DNA of 23,822 nt, taken from the IMG/VR virus record IMGVR_UViG_3300010316_000049, positions 1-23,822 of that record; one strand, written 5' to 3'. Made by a program: the position numbers and the translations under genes. Of this stretch, positions 8,007 to 17,700 are shown piece after piece. Position 1 is the stretch's first letter; every line of letters starts with the position of its first letter. The notes under the pieces were generated by a model, which saw only the letters and a program-made list of their open reading frames with translations, ran no database searches and was not told the origin of the DNA. Origin of the DNA: a virus.

Positions 8007-8553
8007 GGATAATGTCGTCAATATAGTCAGGCCAGATGGCCTAGCAATAGACGCACATGAACCTGTGCAGCAATATCCTGCGCTTACTGCATTTGAACCT
8101 GTCCAGCTAGCGACTCCACAATTACTGCATACATTCTGGCCGCACGTAGAGCCACTGTTTACAGAGTGTGTTAACCGAGCATTGCATGGAGAGTTCGAAG
8201 CATCTGACTTACTTGACCGCGCCCTTTCGGGCCAGATATCCATCATGGTCATAGCTAATGACCGGACAGGAACGAACCCTAACCTAGAAGTTAAGCTGGC
8301 AGCTGCGCTCGAAGCTATTATCTATCCGAAGTACGCCAACATAAATATTCTGGCTTTTGGCGGTAGAGATGTGCGTAACATGGCAGATAAGTTTTGGGTC
8401 ATGTTTAAAGGATGGTGCCTGATGAACGGCGCCAGAAGCATAGAAGCATCAGTTAACCCATACATGGAAAGACTATTGCGTCCATTAGGGTTTAAAGTTA
8501 TGTACCGTAATGTACGTTGCTCACTCACGGAGAACTCCAATGGCGACAGTTAA
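7996..8553 (+). CDS. GNAT-like protein in the T7 gp13 position
   Basis: Up to 185 residues. It overlaps the previous gene by 11 bases. The start is GTG 7996 or TTG 7999; AAGGAG at 7986-7991 is four bases from the GTG and seven from the TTG, so the TTG is better spaced. Residues about 127-175 (FWVMFKGWCLMNGARSIEAS, then NPYMERLLRPLGFKVMYRNV) match the C-terminal part of GNAT folds found in phages, where a helix and the GF/Y strand follow a position-in-host-like beta strand. An obvious acetyl-CoA-binding R/Q-x-x-G-x-G/A loop is not visible. Directly upstream of gp14-, gp15- and gp16-like genes, it occupies the place of T7 gene 13, also GNAT-like. An assembly or internal-virion role is therefore more likely than catalysis. 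Confidence 0.62.
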   Translation: MLREDNVVNIVRPDGLAIDAHEPVQQYPALTAFEPVQLATPQLLHTFWPHVEPLFTECVNRALHGEFEASDLLDRALSGQISIMVIANDRTGTNPNLEVKLAAALEAIIYPKYANINILAFGGRDVRNMADKFWVMFKGWCLMNGARSIEASVNPYMERLLRPLGFKVMYRNVRCSLTENSNGDS

Positions 8554-9733
8554 TTTTGATGGTATCCATCACAGCCCCACAACACTACGCGACTCTAGCT
8601 GCATGACACCCATGGTGTATGGCGGCGGGGGGTGGAAGAAAAGCCTAGGGCTGGTTGTTAGCGTGGTGGCTGCTATCGCTATTCCATTTGTGGCCCCAAC
8701 AATAGCAGCCACTATCTTCGGAGCAGGCTCGGTCATGGGCAGCGCAGTTGTAGGCGCGGGCCTAGGTGGCCTGGCAGGCGCAGCGTCAGGCGCGTTATCT
8801 GGTCGAGACATATTCAAATCAGCACTCGTTGGCGCAGCAGGTGGTGCCCTCGCAGGTGGCATCGGTGCAGCAGGCCAAGGTGCTTCACTATTCGGGAATG
8901 GCATGACAGCTGCACCCGGCGTAGCTAACCCAGCAATAGCTGCAGCTCCGGGCGCTGACCCATGGTCAACAATCGCGGGCGGATCACTCCGCACAGCAAC
9001 AGCAGGCGCAGCAGGTGCAGCAGGCGGTGCAGCAGGCGGTGTAACAGCAGGTCTTAACACTGCAGGCGTTGCAGGTGCAGCACCCACAACAACCACAGTA
9101 AACGGGGTTGCCACTCCGATGTCTAAGATTACAGACTCACTCCTGAAGATGGCCCCACAACTCGTTGGTCAAGCTGCGGCTGCGATGGGCGGTGACGAGA
9201 AAGCAGCCTACATGGCTCAGCTGGAAAAAGAAATGCAAAGCCTTAAGGGCAAAGACGAGGCCGCTTACCAGCAGCGTATGCAGATATACCAGCAGTTTAT
9301 GGCTGAAGCTGCTAACACAGACTCCACTTATGAGGCTAAAATTGCACAGGCTGAGGTGAAGCGTAACCAGTCTAAACAGTCCCAACAACGCCAAGACGTC
9401 CTCAATACAGGCACTGCAAACACAGCAGTTCTCGATGCAGAGGCGCGCCGGTTCTCAGTTGAGGCACCACTTACTCAGTATGCAGCTGGTGTGCAGGCTC
9501 GCGGGGCGGCTGACAAACAACGAGCAGGTCTACTAGCACAGGCGGGAAGCGCCATTCCTGATGCTAACGGGCGGGGCTTAGGCTACACACAGCGGATGTA
9601 TCAGATGGCACAGGCGGAAAACGACGCTGTAGCTGAAGGCGCATCTTCAATGACGTCGCAGCTCCTGCTACCGCATCTGTCAAACTACAAGCTCGGTGCC
9701 CCAGACCCAAATCAGAAAAGTATGTATAGTTGA
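8540..9733 (+). CDS. internal virion/ejection protein, T7 gp14-like in architecture
   Basis: 397 residues from ATG 8540, chosen because ACGGAG at 8527-8532 precedes it by seven bases; a frame extension to 8510 lacks support. Residues about 35-110 are hydrophobic and Gly/Ala-rich with glycine-zipper spacing (SLGLVVSVVAAIAIPFVAP, then VGAGLGGLAGAASGAL). A low-complexity AGAAG region follows to about 185. Residues about 210-330 are a Gln/Glu-rich helix (AAYMAQLEKEMQSLKGKDEA and on). This membrane-plus-helix layout and the gene position fit gp14-type proteins, which form an outer-membrane channel during genome ejection. No direct family motif is recognised, so the call is architectural. It overlaps the GNAT-like gene by 14 bases. 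Confidence 0.65.
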   Translation: MATVNFDGIHHSPTTLRDSSCMTPMVYGGGGWKKSLGLVVSVVAAIAIPFVAPTIAATIFGAGSVMGSAVVGAGLGGLAGAASGALSGRDIFKSALVGAAGGALAGGIGAAGQGASLFGNGMTAAPGVANPAIAAAPGADPWSTIAGGSLRTATAGAAGAAGGAAGGVTAGLNTAGVAGAAPTTTTVNGVATPMSKITDSLLKMAPQLVGQAAAAMGGDEKAAYMAQLEKEMQSLKGKDEAAYQQRMQIYQQFMAEAANTDSTYEAKIAQAEVKRNQSKQSQQRQDVLNTGTANTAVLDAEARRFSVEAPLTQYAAGVQARGAADKQRAGLLAQAGSAIPDANGRGLGYTQRMYQMAQAENDAVAEGASSMTSQLLLPHLSNYKLGAPDPNQKSMYS

Positions 9734-9743
9734 GGAACGTAAC

Positions 9744-11753
9744 ATGGTTGGACTATCTACATTTTTCTCTGCGGCTGTACCCGCCGCGCGCGGGGCAGCT
9801 ATTGGCCGTCAAAATGCTATCGGTATTGAGAAAGACATTAATGAGTTTGATGAAATCCATCGGAAGCGAGATGTCGAGAGGCTTATGTCTGATGGCCCCG
9901 GCCCAGGTGCAGCCCCAGGATTGGACGTCGGCATGGGACTTGACATACCAGCGAACTCCCCAGCTCCACCTGCACCCGGCGTCGATGGTCCGTATCCAAC
10001 GGCTCCGGCGGGCGGCGACTCGGAGATCCGCAGTCGGTTTATGGAAACAGTTAAAACCGGAGTGAACAACCCGTTCGCACTGGCTACCATTGCAGCTTAT
10101 GGTCAGCATGAGAGTGGCTATCAAGCTAAGAATGTTTATGGTCGCTGGCCAGACCCATCCGAGAGCGGGGAAGAAGGCGAGTCTGGAGGAGTGATGTCGC
10201 TACGTGATGGTGAGAAATCCAAGCGGCTGACTAACATGCTCAACTTCGTAGCCCTCAATGATGGTGATATTAACGCTCCATCGCCTGAGTTACAGGCACA
10301 GTTCCTGCTCGCAGAAAACCCGGACCTTATTAAGAAGCTGAACGCTGCTAAGAGTATTGAAGAAGCCAACCAGATCATGGCCGATGCATGGAGATTTGCA
10401 GGGTATGACCAGCGGGATGACCCCAATGGTGAGTACCAGTCACGGCTTCGCACATCGCAGACTGTACTTGGCAATCTTATGAATACTATTGAGTCTGCGT
10501 CCAGTTCGTCTGATGCAGACTTTGGCCCAGACACGCCGCCTATTGCAGGGTTGAACCGTCAGCTAGCCGATCAGGCCACTGGTGCTGACTTGATGACTGA
10601 CCTTGAGCAGATCAATGTTAACCTCAGAGGCGGCAAGCGTATGCCACTCGGTGCTGTTGCCGACCCACGTTACGAGGCTGCCCAGTTCTACAAAACTGAC
10701 GAGGCTGTACAGTACTTTGAGCAGTACCCAGAAGATATTGAAGAAGCGAAGGCTGATCCACTTGGGTTTTATAATTCTAAGTTTGCAGGCGGTGACCGTA
10801 CTGCCCTCGCAAATAGGTTCGCTGGCGACAAGCCCACACCGGAACAGATCGCTGACATTGAAAACCAAGAGCCTCTCCCTCCGGGGCAGGAAGAAGCCGT
10901 AACCACATCCGACTCAGAGCCAGATGTACCAGAGGCTATCAAGTCTGTATTGAAGCGCCCATCTAATCTGGTGAACTTCGAACTTGAGCGAGCCAAAAAA
11001 CGCATTGAGAACGCGAAGAGACTAGCCGAGGGGGAGTACGGAAGTCTAATAGGTCGTCGTAATCATGCTCTACATAAAGCTGAGGTGGCCCGCCGGACAG
11101 GCTCTGCCACTCTGCGCGAGGAGGCACTTGACACCATCAATGATATTGACAGTCAGATACGGAAGTTGAACGCAGGCATACAGACAGCCCATGATGCTGG
11201 CGTCAATGATGTTGTCAAGCTCGAAGCCGAGCTGGCTGTTCGTGATTTGATAGCATCTGGTGATCCACGCCGCATCGAGAAGCTGTGGCAGTATCTTGGT
11301 GGTACAGACGTGACTGTCAGACAAGCAGCCGGTGGTAAGTTTGTTGTCTCCTATGTAGGCGAGGACGGCAAGCGGGTGTCAACACTCACAACTAAGAACG
11401 AGATTGCTTCCAGCTTCTGGGCAGATATCTCCTCCGACTACCGCAACACAACAGCAGCGACAGCAGCATCACGCGCGGGTGCTGAGTTTGAGTCTATGAT
11501 CAAAAGGATTGAGAAACAAGCAGAGCAAGTAGGTGCGTCAAAAGCTGAGTTACTGTTAGAGAGCTTAAAGCAGCAGGGTATGGACGCGAGGGGAGACCCC
11601 CAAACAGGTACAGTAATATGGTCCACAAATGGTGATCTTTTCGAGTATAATCCTAACCCCGGTACAAATGCGAATGGGGTGGCAATGAAGAAATTAACAG
11701 TATCCCGCATCCCAAGAGTTGGGCAAGCGGGGCTAAGGACACCGAATGGCTAA
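9744..11753 (+). CDS. virion protein with lysozyme-like domain (gp15-position ejection protein)
   Basis: 669 residues from ATG 9744, with TGAGGAA at 9731-9737 and a seven-base spacer. Residues 1-50 are helical, 51-92 a Gly/Pro linker. Residues about 94-245 resemble the phage-tail lysozyme/transglycosylase-like fold: NPFALATIAAYGQHESGYQA with E123 as the candidate catalytic acid, GGVMSLRDGEKSKRL in place of the GIAQW region, then LQAQFLLAENPDL and MADAWRFAGY. The rest is mostly long helices (for example residues 430-560 with RAKKRIENAKRLAEG). In T7 the muralytic domain sits on gp16; here it is on the preceding protein, which could open the wall locally as the tail extends. It overlaps the giant gene by eight bases. 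Fold call moderate; role inferred from position. Confidence 0.7.
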   Translation: MVGLSTFFSAAVPAARGAAIGRQNAIGIEKDINEFDEIHRKRDVERLMSDGPGPGAAPGLDVGMGLDIPANSPAPPAPGVDGPYPTAPAGGDSEIRSRFMETVKTGVNNPFALATIAAYGQHESGYQAKNVYGRWPDPSESGEEGESGGVMSLRDGEKSKRLTNMLNFVALNDGDINAPSPELQAQFLLAENPDLIKKLNAAKSIEEANQIMADAWRFAGYDQRDDPNGEYQSRLRTSQTVLGNLMNTIESASSSSDADFGPDTPPIAGLNRQLADQATGADLMTDLEQINVNLRGGKRMPLGAVADPRYEAAQFYKTDEAVQYFEQYPEDIEEAKADPLGFYNSKFAGGDRTALANRFAGDKPTPEQIADIENQEPLPPGQEEAVTTSDSEPDVPEAIKSVLKRPSNLVNFELERAKKRIENAKRLAEGEYGSLIGRRNHALHKAEVARRTGSATLREEALDTINDIDSQIRKLNAGIQTAHDAGVNDVVKLEAELAVRDLIASGDPRRIEKLWQYLGGTDVTVRQAAGGKFVVSYVGEDGKRVSTLTTKNEIASSFWADISSDYRNTTAATAASRAGAEFESMIKRIEKQAEQVGASKAELLLESLKQQGMDARGDPQTGTVIWSTNGDLFEYNPNPGTNANGVAMKKLTVSRIPRVGQAGLRTPNG

Positions 11754-14700
11754 AGCACCAGCATACTTCAACCCAACAGACTTCCTCTTCGGGGGGTCAC
11801 CGCCTGCACAACCCGCAGGGATTGCTCCTCCGACAGCCTCGCCACAAGCGGGGCTTAGTGGCTTTGATGATCTCGCTGCAGAGTTCGGATTGGGTAATCA
11901 AGCTGGGCCTTCTACACCTGAAGTGATGTACAGCCCTACGAAGGCTGCATACTTTGTACCCGGCTTCGGCGAAGTTGAGGGTGACGACGCTGAGAATCTA
12001 CTGCGCTCTATGGAGGGTGGTAACCCAGACGCAGTTGCGCCTGATGGTAATGACTGGACACCTGTGGACCAAGATAGTTTCCTGTCGTTCCTAGAAGGTA
12101 TTAAGAACCCATCGAACAGTACCGCCATGTCAAAGAACTGGGATCTTGCTGTTGATGGTGGCCAGCGGATGATCGGGGCTGGGCTGCAGTTCCTAGGTGC
12201 CGAGGAGATAGGCACCAGAATGGTCGAGGGGAATACCGAGGAGATACGCAAAAACTCTCCGTACCAGCGTCAGTTTACAGACATAGGGTCTACCCCTAAC
12301 CATACAGTAACTCAGTGGTTCTTGGCCAACCTCGCGCAGGCAGGACCAAGTATCCTTGAGTCTGCAGTGACAGGTGCTCTGGGCTTCGTTGCCGGGTCTG
12401 CCGCAGGCGGGGGTCTCAACCCGTTCACAGGAGCAGCGGGTGCGGTTTTATCGTTCACTGGTAAGGCAGCGCTTAAGAAGACACTAACAGAGGTAGCCAA
12501 AAAAGCTAGGAACGGTGTAGCCTATGAGGCACTGAAAGATGCTGAGAAAAAAGCAGTCCGGTCCGCAGCTGGTATCTTTGGCGCAGCTGTAGCGACCACT
12601 GCCAACAACTACGCAACAGGCGTAGCAGATATCTACGGTGAAACACGCGACTCTGGTGACGGCACCGGTGATCGAGGGAAGGCTCTGCTCGGTGGCGCTT
12701 TGTATGCTGCGCTTGAAACGGTACCTGAATTTATACTGGCAGGCCGCTTGTTCGGTGACCTAGGTAGCAAAGCCCTAGGCAAAGCAGCCCCAACCACATG
12801 GCGTGGTAAGGCGACGAGCCTGTTGGGCAAGGCTACTAAAGGTGTTGGCGTCGGTGCTGGGCTTGAAGGGTTTACAGAGGGTGGCCAAGAAGCACTGCTG
12901 CTCGCAGCTAACCCTGACGTGGACTGGGACTCACCAGAGGGTATCAACAGATTAATAAATTCATTCGCAGCAGGCGCAGGCGTTGGTGGTACGATCGGTG
13001 GTATCTCGAACTTGAAGCCTGTTGACCTGATGCAACCTAATTTGTCTGCGGAGCCAACTCAGCTGCAGCTTGAGGATTTCAGCACCCCACAGCTGCAGAT
13101 CGAAAACTCAGGTGCCCCCAAGCTCCTCGAATACCACACCCTTACACCTCCACCACCGAGTGGACCGCCAGATGTTATTAACCAAGGAGGCCCGATCGGG
13201 CCACCACCTGCACCGATAGCAGATGCACCACTTGATATAAGCGAAGCGCCTGCACTAGGTGGCTACGGAGCGCCGACTTCATCTGGCTCGCTAGACGTTA
13301 CTCCCCCTTCATCTGGCACTCCAGTGGTTTCTCCTCCCCAGACCACACTGGAAGCCCCTGCCCAACCTTTACGGATGGGAGATGAGAGTCAGCTGGGTGT
13401 GCCAAACTCCTCCCCAGTGGCACCTCAGCTGGCTGTTGTTCCTGACTTACCGTCGTTCTCAGTAGAGGACGCAGCCGGAGCGATGCTGCCTGCTGTTAGG
13501 CCTGCCAGTGGCCAGCGCCCACCTATACGCCCACGCGGCAGTACAGCACAGACAGACACACCACCGCCTATACGCCCACGCGGCAACAGGGTTCCCCCCG
13601 GCCAGACAATGGTAGCTGAAGACGCGGCTGCTGCAGCTTCGCCTGCGTTGACAATGCCAGCTCAAGAAAAGCCAGCCCCTAAGAAGGCGCTGCGCGGGTT
13701 CCTCAAGCCGAAGGTTGAAGCAAAAGAGGAAGTAAAAGCTGACAAGCCGTTCAAGAAAGACCTTAAGACAGGAGAGTGGAGTGGCCGCGTTGGCGGTAGG
13801 GATGCTACGATCTACCGTGACACTGACCAGTTTTCGTACCCAACTTGGCATATAACTGCGGATACTGCGAAGAACTTTGGCATCGACGTAGACAAACCAT
13901 ATGTATCTACAAACTTAGGCGGCACCAAAGCCGATGCCTTAGCAAAACTAGAGGAGTTGGCAGCCGACCCAGACCTGACACCTCCCCCGTCTAAGACAGA
14001 CAAAAAGACAAAAAATAAAAAAGACTTGCGGGCAGCAGCGAGAGCAGCAGCTAAGGCTGAGGCAGCAGCTAAGGCTGAGGCAGCAGCTAAGGCTGAGTCA
14101 AAGCCAGCGCCGAAGGCTGAAGTGAAAGAGGAGTATCTCGAAGAAGCTACTCCGGTAGCTACCCCACTAGGTACTGGCAAGAGTAAACCACTGGCCGATG
14201 CGAAGCTGGATGACAGCATGAAGACTGTTGCCGAGCGCCAAGCTAGGCAAGCTGAACGGGATGGCGTCGTGCCGACCAGTGATATTCTCAGTAAAGACCC
14301 TACCAGTAGAGAGAATGCCGAGCTGGACGGGATGATATCAACTGCCCTCGAAAATCAGGACCGCCGAGAAACTGTTACCGCACTGTCTTCCATTATGGAC
14401 TATGCGTTTACACCATCCAGTTTTGACGACAATAAAAACCGTGAAGAGCGCGCACTGGCGTTCTTGCAGAACGAGGTGGATGAGAACTCTACTGAGTACG
14501 GCGACGCATTGCTCGATCATATGGGTGAGAACTATAAATTCTATAAGGATGCATCAACCCTCAAGCCAGCGTTTGAAGCACTGATGCAGGTAGGCCTGTT
14601 GAACCGCGCGTTCCGTGAGGGCGTGCTGGTTGCTGATAAGAAAACCATTGACCGCTTGGCAGAGCATAACATCATAGTTGATCAGGCGCAGGTAGTCCCA

Positions 14701-17700
14701 GACTTCGCTGGCTCCCAGATGCTCGCGGACGCTATACAGCAGTTCAATGAGTCAGGGGCTACAAGCATCCCACCACAGTCAGTAGTCGGTAAGCTCACAG
14801 CTAAGAAGAAGGGAGCTAGCATGCAGTTCCTACTGGGTGACGAGCCACTGCAAAGCTACTTCAAAGGTACGGCCCCCAACTTCGTGCGACAAGCTGATGA
14901 CACTATCCAGATCGTATCAACCAACGCGAAGGCTGGCCGCTATTCTATCGCGAGCTGGGACACCACTGCTGATATGCTGAGCAATGACGGCACGCCTGCG
15001 AAGGCAATGGCACTGGGGGAAGCGCGCCTACTCGCTAAGGCATTTGTTAACAAGCTAGGCGCTAAGATAAAGCTGCATGTATACCGTAACCAAGCTGACA
15101 TGCTAGCACGCAACCCTGATCTGCACGCACGCGCGAGCGCAGAAAGAGATGGCGATTTCGACTCGGCTCCGGCGGCGGGTTATTCGTTCGGCAAGGGCGA
15201 GGTCATTATTTTCTCCGACCAGATTATGGGCAAACAGCACTTGAACTTTGTGCTTGCGCACGAAGCCATCGGCCACCACGGATTCCGGGCAGTAGTCCCT
15301 GGTGACAAGCTGGCCTCTGTCCTGGGGGATCTATATCGCAACGGCCCGCAAGCCCTCCGGGTGGCAGTGGACGCAGCAGTGGACGCCCGCAAGATGTCAA
15401 AGGCTGAAGCAGTCGAAGAGTACATGGCTGACATGGCTGCGACATTGGATTCGAGCCTCATTGTTCGCTTCTTCTCCAAGATCAAGACGTTCCTAAACAA
15501 ATTTGGGATGACATTCTCTGATGACACATCCCGCTACTGGCTGGATCAGGCACGCCGCTACACACGCAACGGCCCGTCAGCTGGCACGATGGTGCAGAAC
15601 TCTGCCATTATGAAACGGTTGATGGACGTAGAGCGCGGGTTCGACCCACGTAACCTAGGGCGCTTCAGCCGCAATTCATGGAGTGTCACCAACCGCGCTA
15701 CTGCAGCCGTCCGACAGGAATTTGGGTACAACCCACTCGACGCACTGGATGCACTGCCAAAGCTCATAGCCAAGGCCAAGGAAAACTTCGGGAGTGTAGA
15801 CAAGTTCTTCAACGCATTCAAACTGGTCAACTATCAGGCCCGTGAGAACTTCGGGATGAAGCACGTCTACACAATACTAGAAGAGATGACAGCTACGGCA
15901 CGCCAGAAGGTGCTTAAGTATTATCGTGGTATGAACCTCACGCTGAACAGGGCAGTAGAGATTGGCAACATGAAACTCCCACTCGGTGGCCAGACCAAAG
16001 AGCAGGTGCACACTGCCAACATGATCACGTTTAACGCAGGGGAGAGCTTTTGGGGCACGTCTGAGGGGCAGCTGAATAAGCTGCATATACTCGACGGTCT
16101 TAGTGGTAAGGCTAAGCTGAAAGTAGCAGACATAGAGAAACTTGCGGCTATGGGTAGGCGCTCACCTGAAGAGATTGCTAATGGCTACAGCTTTAAAAAG
16201 CCAGAGCCGCAGCCTGTGACCGAGGCAGACCGCAAGCGCATAGAAGCGCGTCGTGATAAAGCACTGGAAGGTGCCACTAGTGACGAGCGCAAAGAAGAAA
16301 TTCGCTTAGAGTATAAGAACATGCTCGAAGAGAATATTAAAATAGTCGAGAGGACTATCCACGTAGCGCCTGTGCCCGGAATAACTGCCGATAGTGTCGA
16401 GTACAAAATGTATCTTGAAATGCTGGACGCTATGAAAGAGGCGCAGATTGACAAAGTTCTATCCCATCTTGCGAAGGCTGAGGGCCAGTGGGAGCAGGCT
16501 ATGTTCCGCGTGGCTAAGTCTTATAACAAGAAAAAGTTGGACTCCCAAGATCGTGCGTTTGTGAAACTCATGCGCGACAAGTACATGGAGATTAGGAATG
16601 CTGACGCTTCAGTCGCGGGTGATGGGTCACTGTCGCACACTGAAGAAGCGCTGAAGAACGCCACTGAATTTATAGAAACACTCAACGCTGCAATACTAGG
16701 GCGCGAGACTGATCGCTCTACAAAAGCGTCTGCGTATTTCAAAGGTAAAGAGTCTGAGGTGTTTGCCGAGATAGAACGGTTTAAAGCGGCTAACCGGCCA
16801 CTGAGAAACAGCACACTTGAGTATACATTACAGCATGAGATTCAAGTTCTAGCAGATATGGAACAGGCCAAAATGGTTGAAGCCGATAGAGCTAAGCGCG
16901 GGATTGCTGAGGGATGGGTGCCTACTGCGCGCAGAGGAGATTGGCAGGTTCGGATTGTTGCTGTCGATGCAGTATCCGGTGCTGATGTGGTTGTTGACCC
17001 AGAGCTAAGCAAGATGTTTGGCTACCACCAGTTTGAAACCGAGCAGAAGGCAACAGCTGCAGCTGAAGATATTTCCAAGGACTTCGCAAACGCAGGGGAT
17101 GGTATTTACGATATGCCAGTGCTTGAAGGCAACACATGGGAGACTAAAAAAATTAAACTTGTAGGTCGGTGGGCAGCTGTCCAGAAGGAACGTCTTGATC
17201 CGGGTCAGGGTAACATCCACGAATTTTCTAGGCTCATCACACAGTTCGGTATTCAACTTCGCCCAGAGAAGCGCGAGCAGATTACGAAGATGATGTCATC
17301 TCAGTCATCACGCCTGCGTAGAGGCTTGAGGCGTGAGGGTGTCGAAGGCGCAAATGTAGACATGGTACGCTCCGTGTCAGAGTTCCTCGAAGAGGCTGCC
17401 AGCATCGTGGCGCGCAACACGCACATGCACAAGATCGACGCGGCACTGGATAAGACCAATCCACAATTCGACGAGCTATGGTACGGCAGTGAAACTAGAT
17501 ATGCTGAGCTTGACCAGAACTGGAAGGCCGCAGAGGCGGACCCTACGCTGCCATTAGAAGCTAAGCAGAGCGCCAAGCGGGAGTTCTACGAGTATCACTA
17601 CATCTACAAGACTATGAAGTCCAAGACACAAGGCAGTAAGTATATCGACCGCGCGGTCCATCTTGTGACGTTCATCAACTCACAGAGGGACATAGCCTAC

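Noticed and set aside
8569-9114. 181-codon minus-strand ORF opposite the gp14-like gene
   Set aside because: It is a low-complexity Ala/Pro shadow of the Gly/Ala-rich plus-strand gene, with no ribosome site and no domain.
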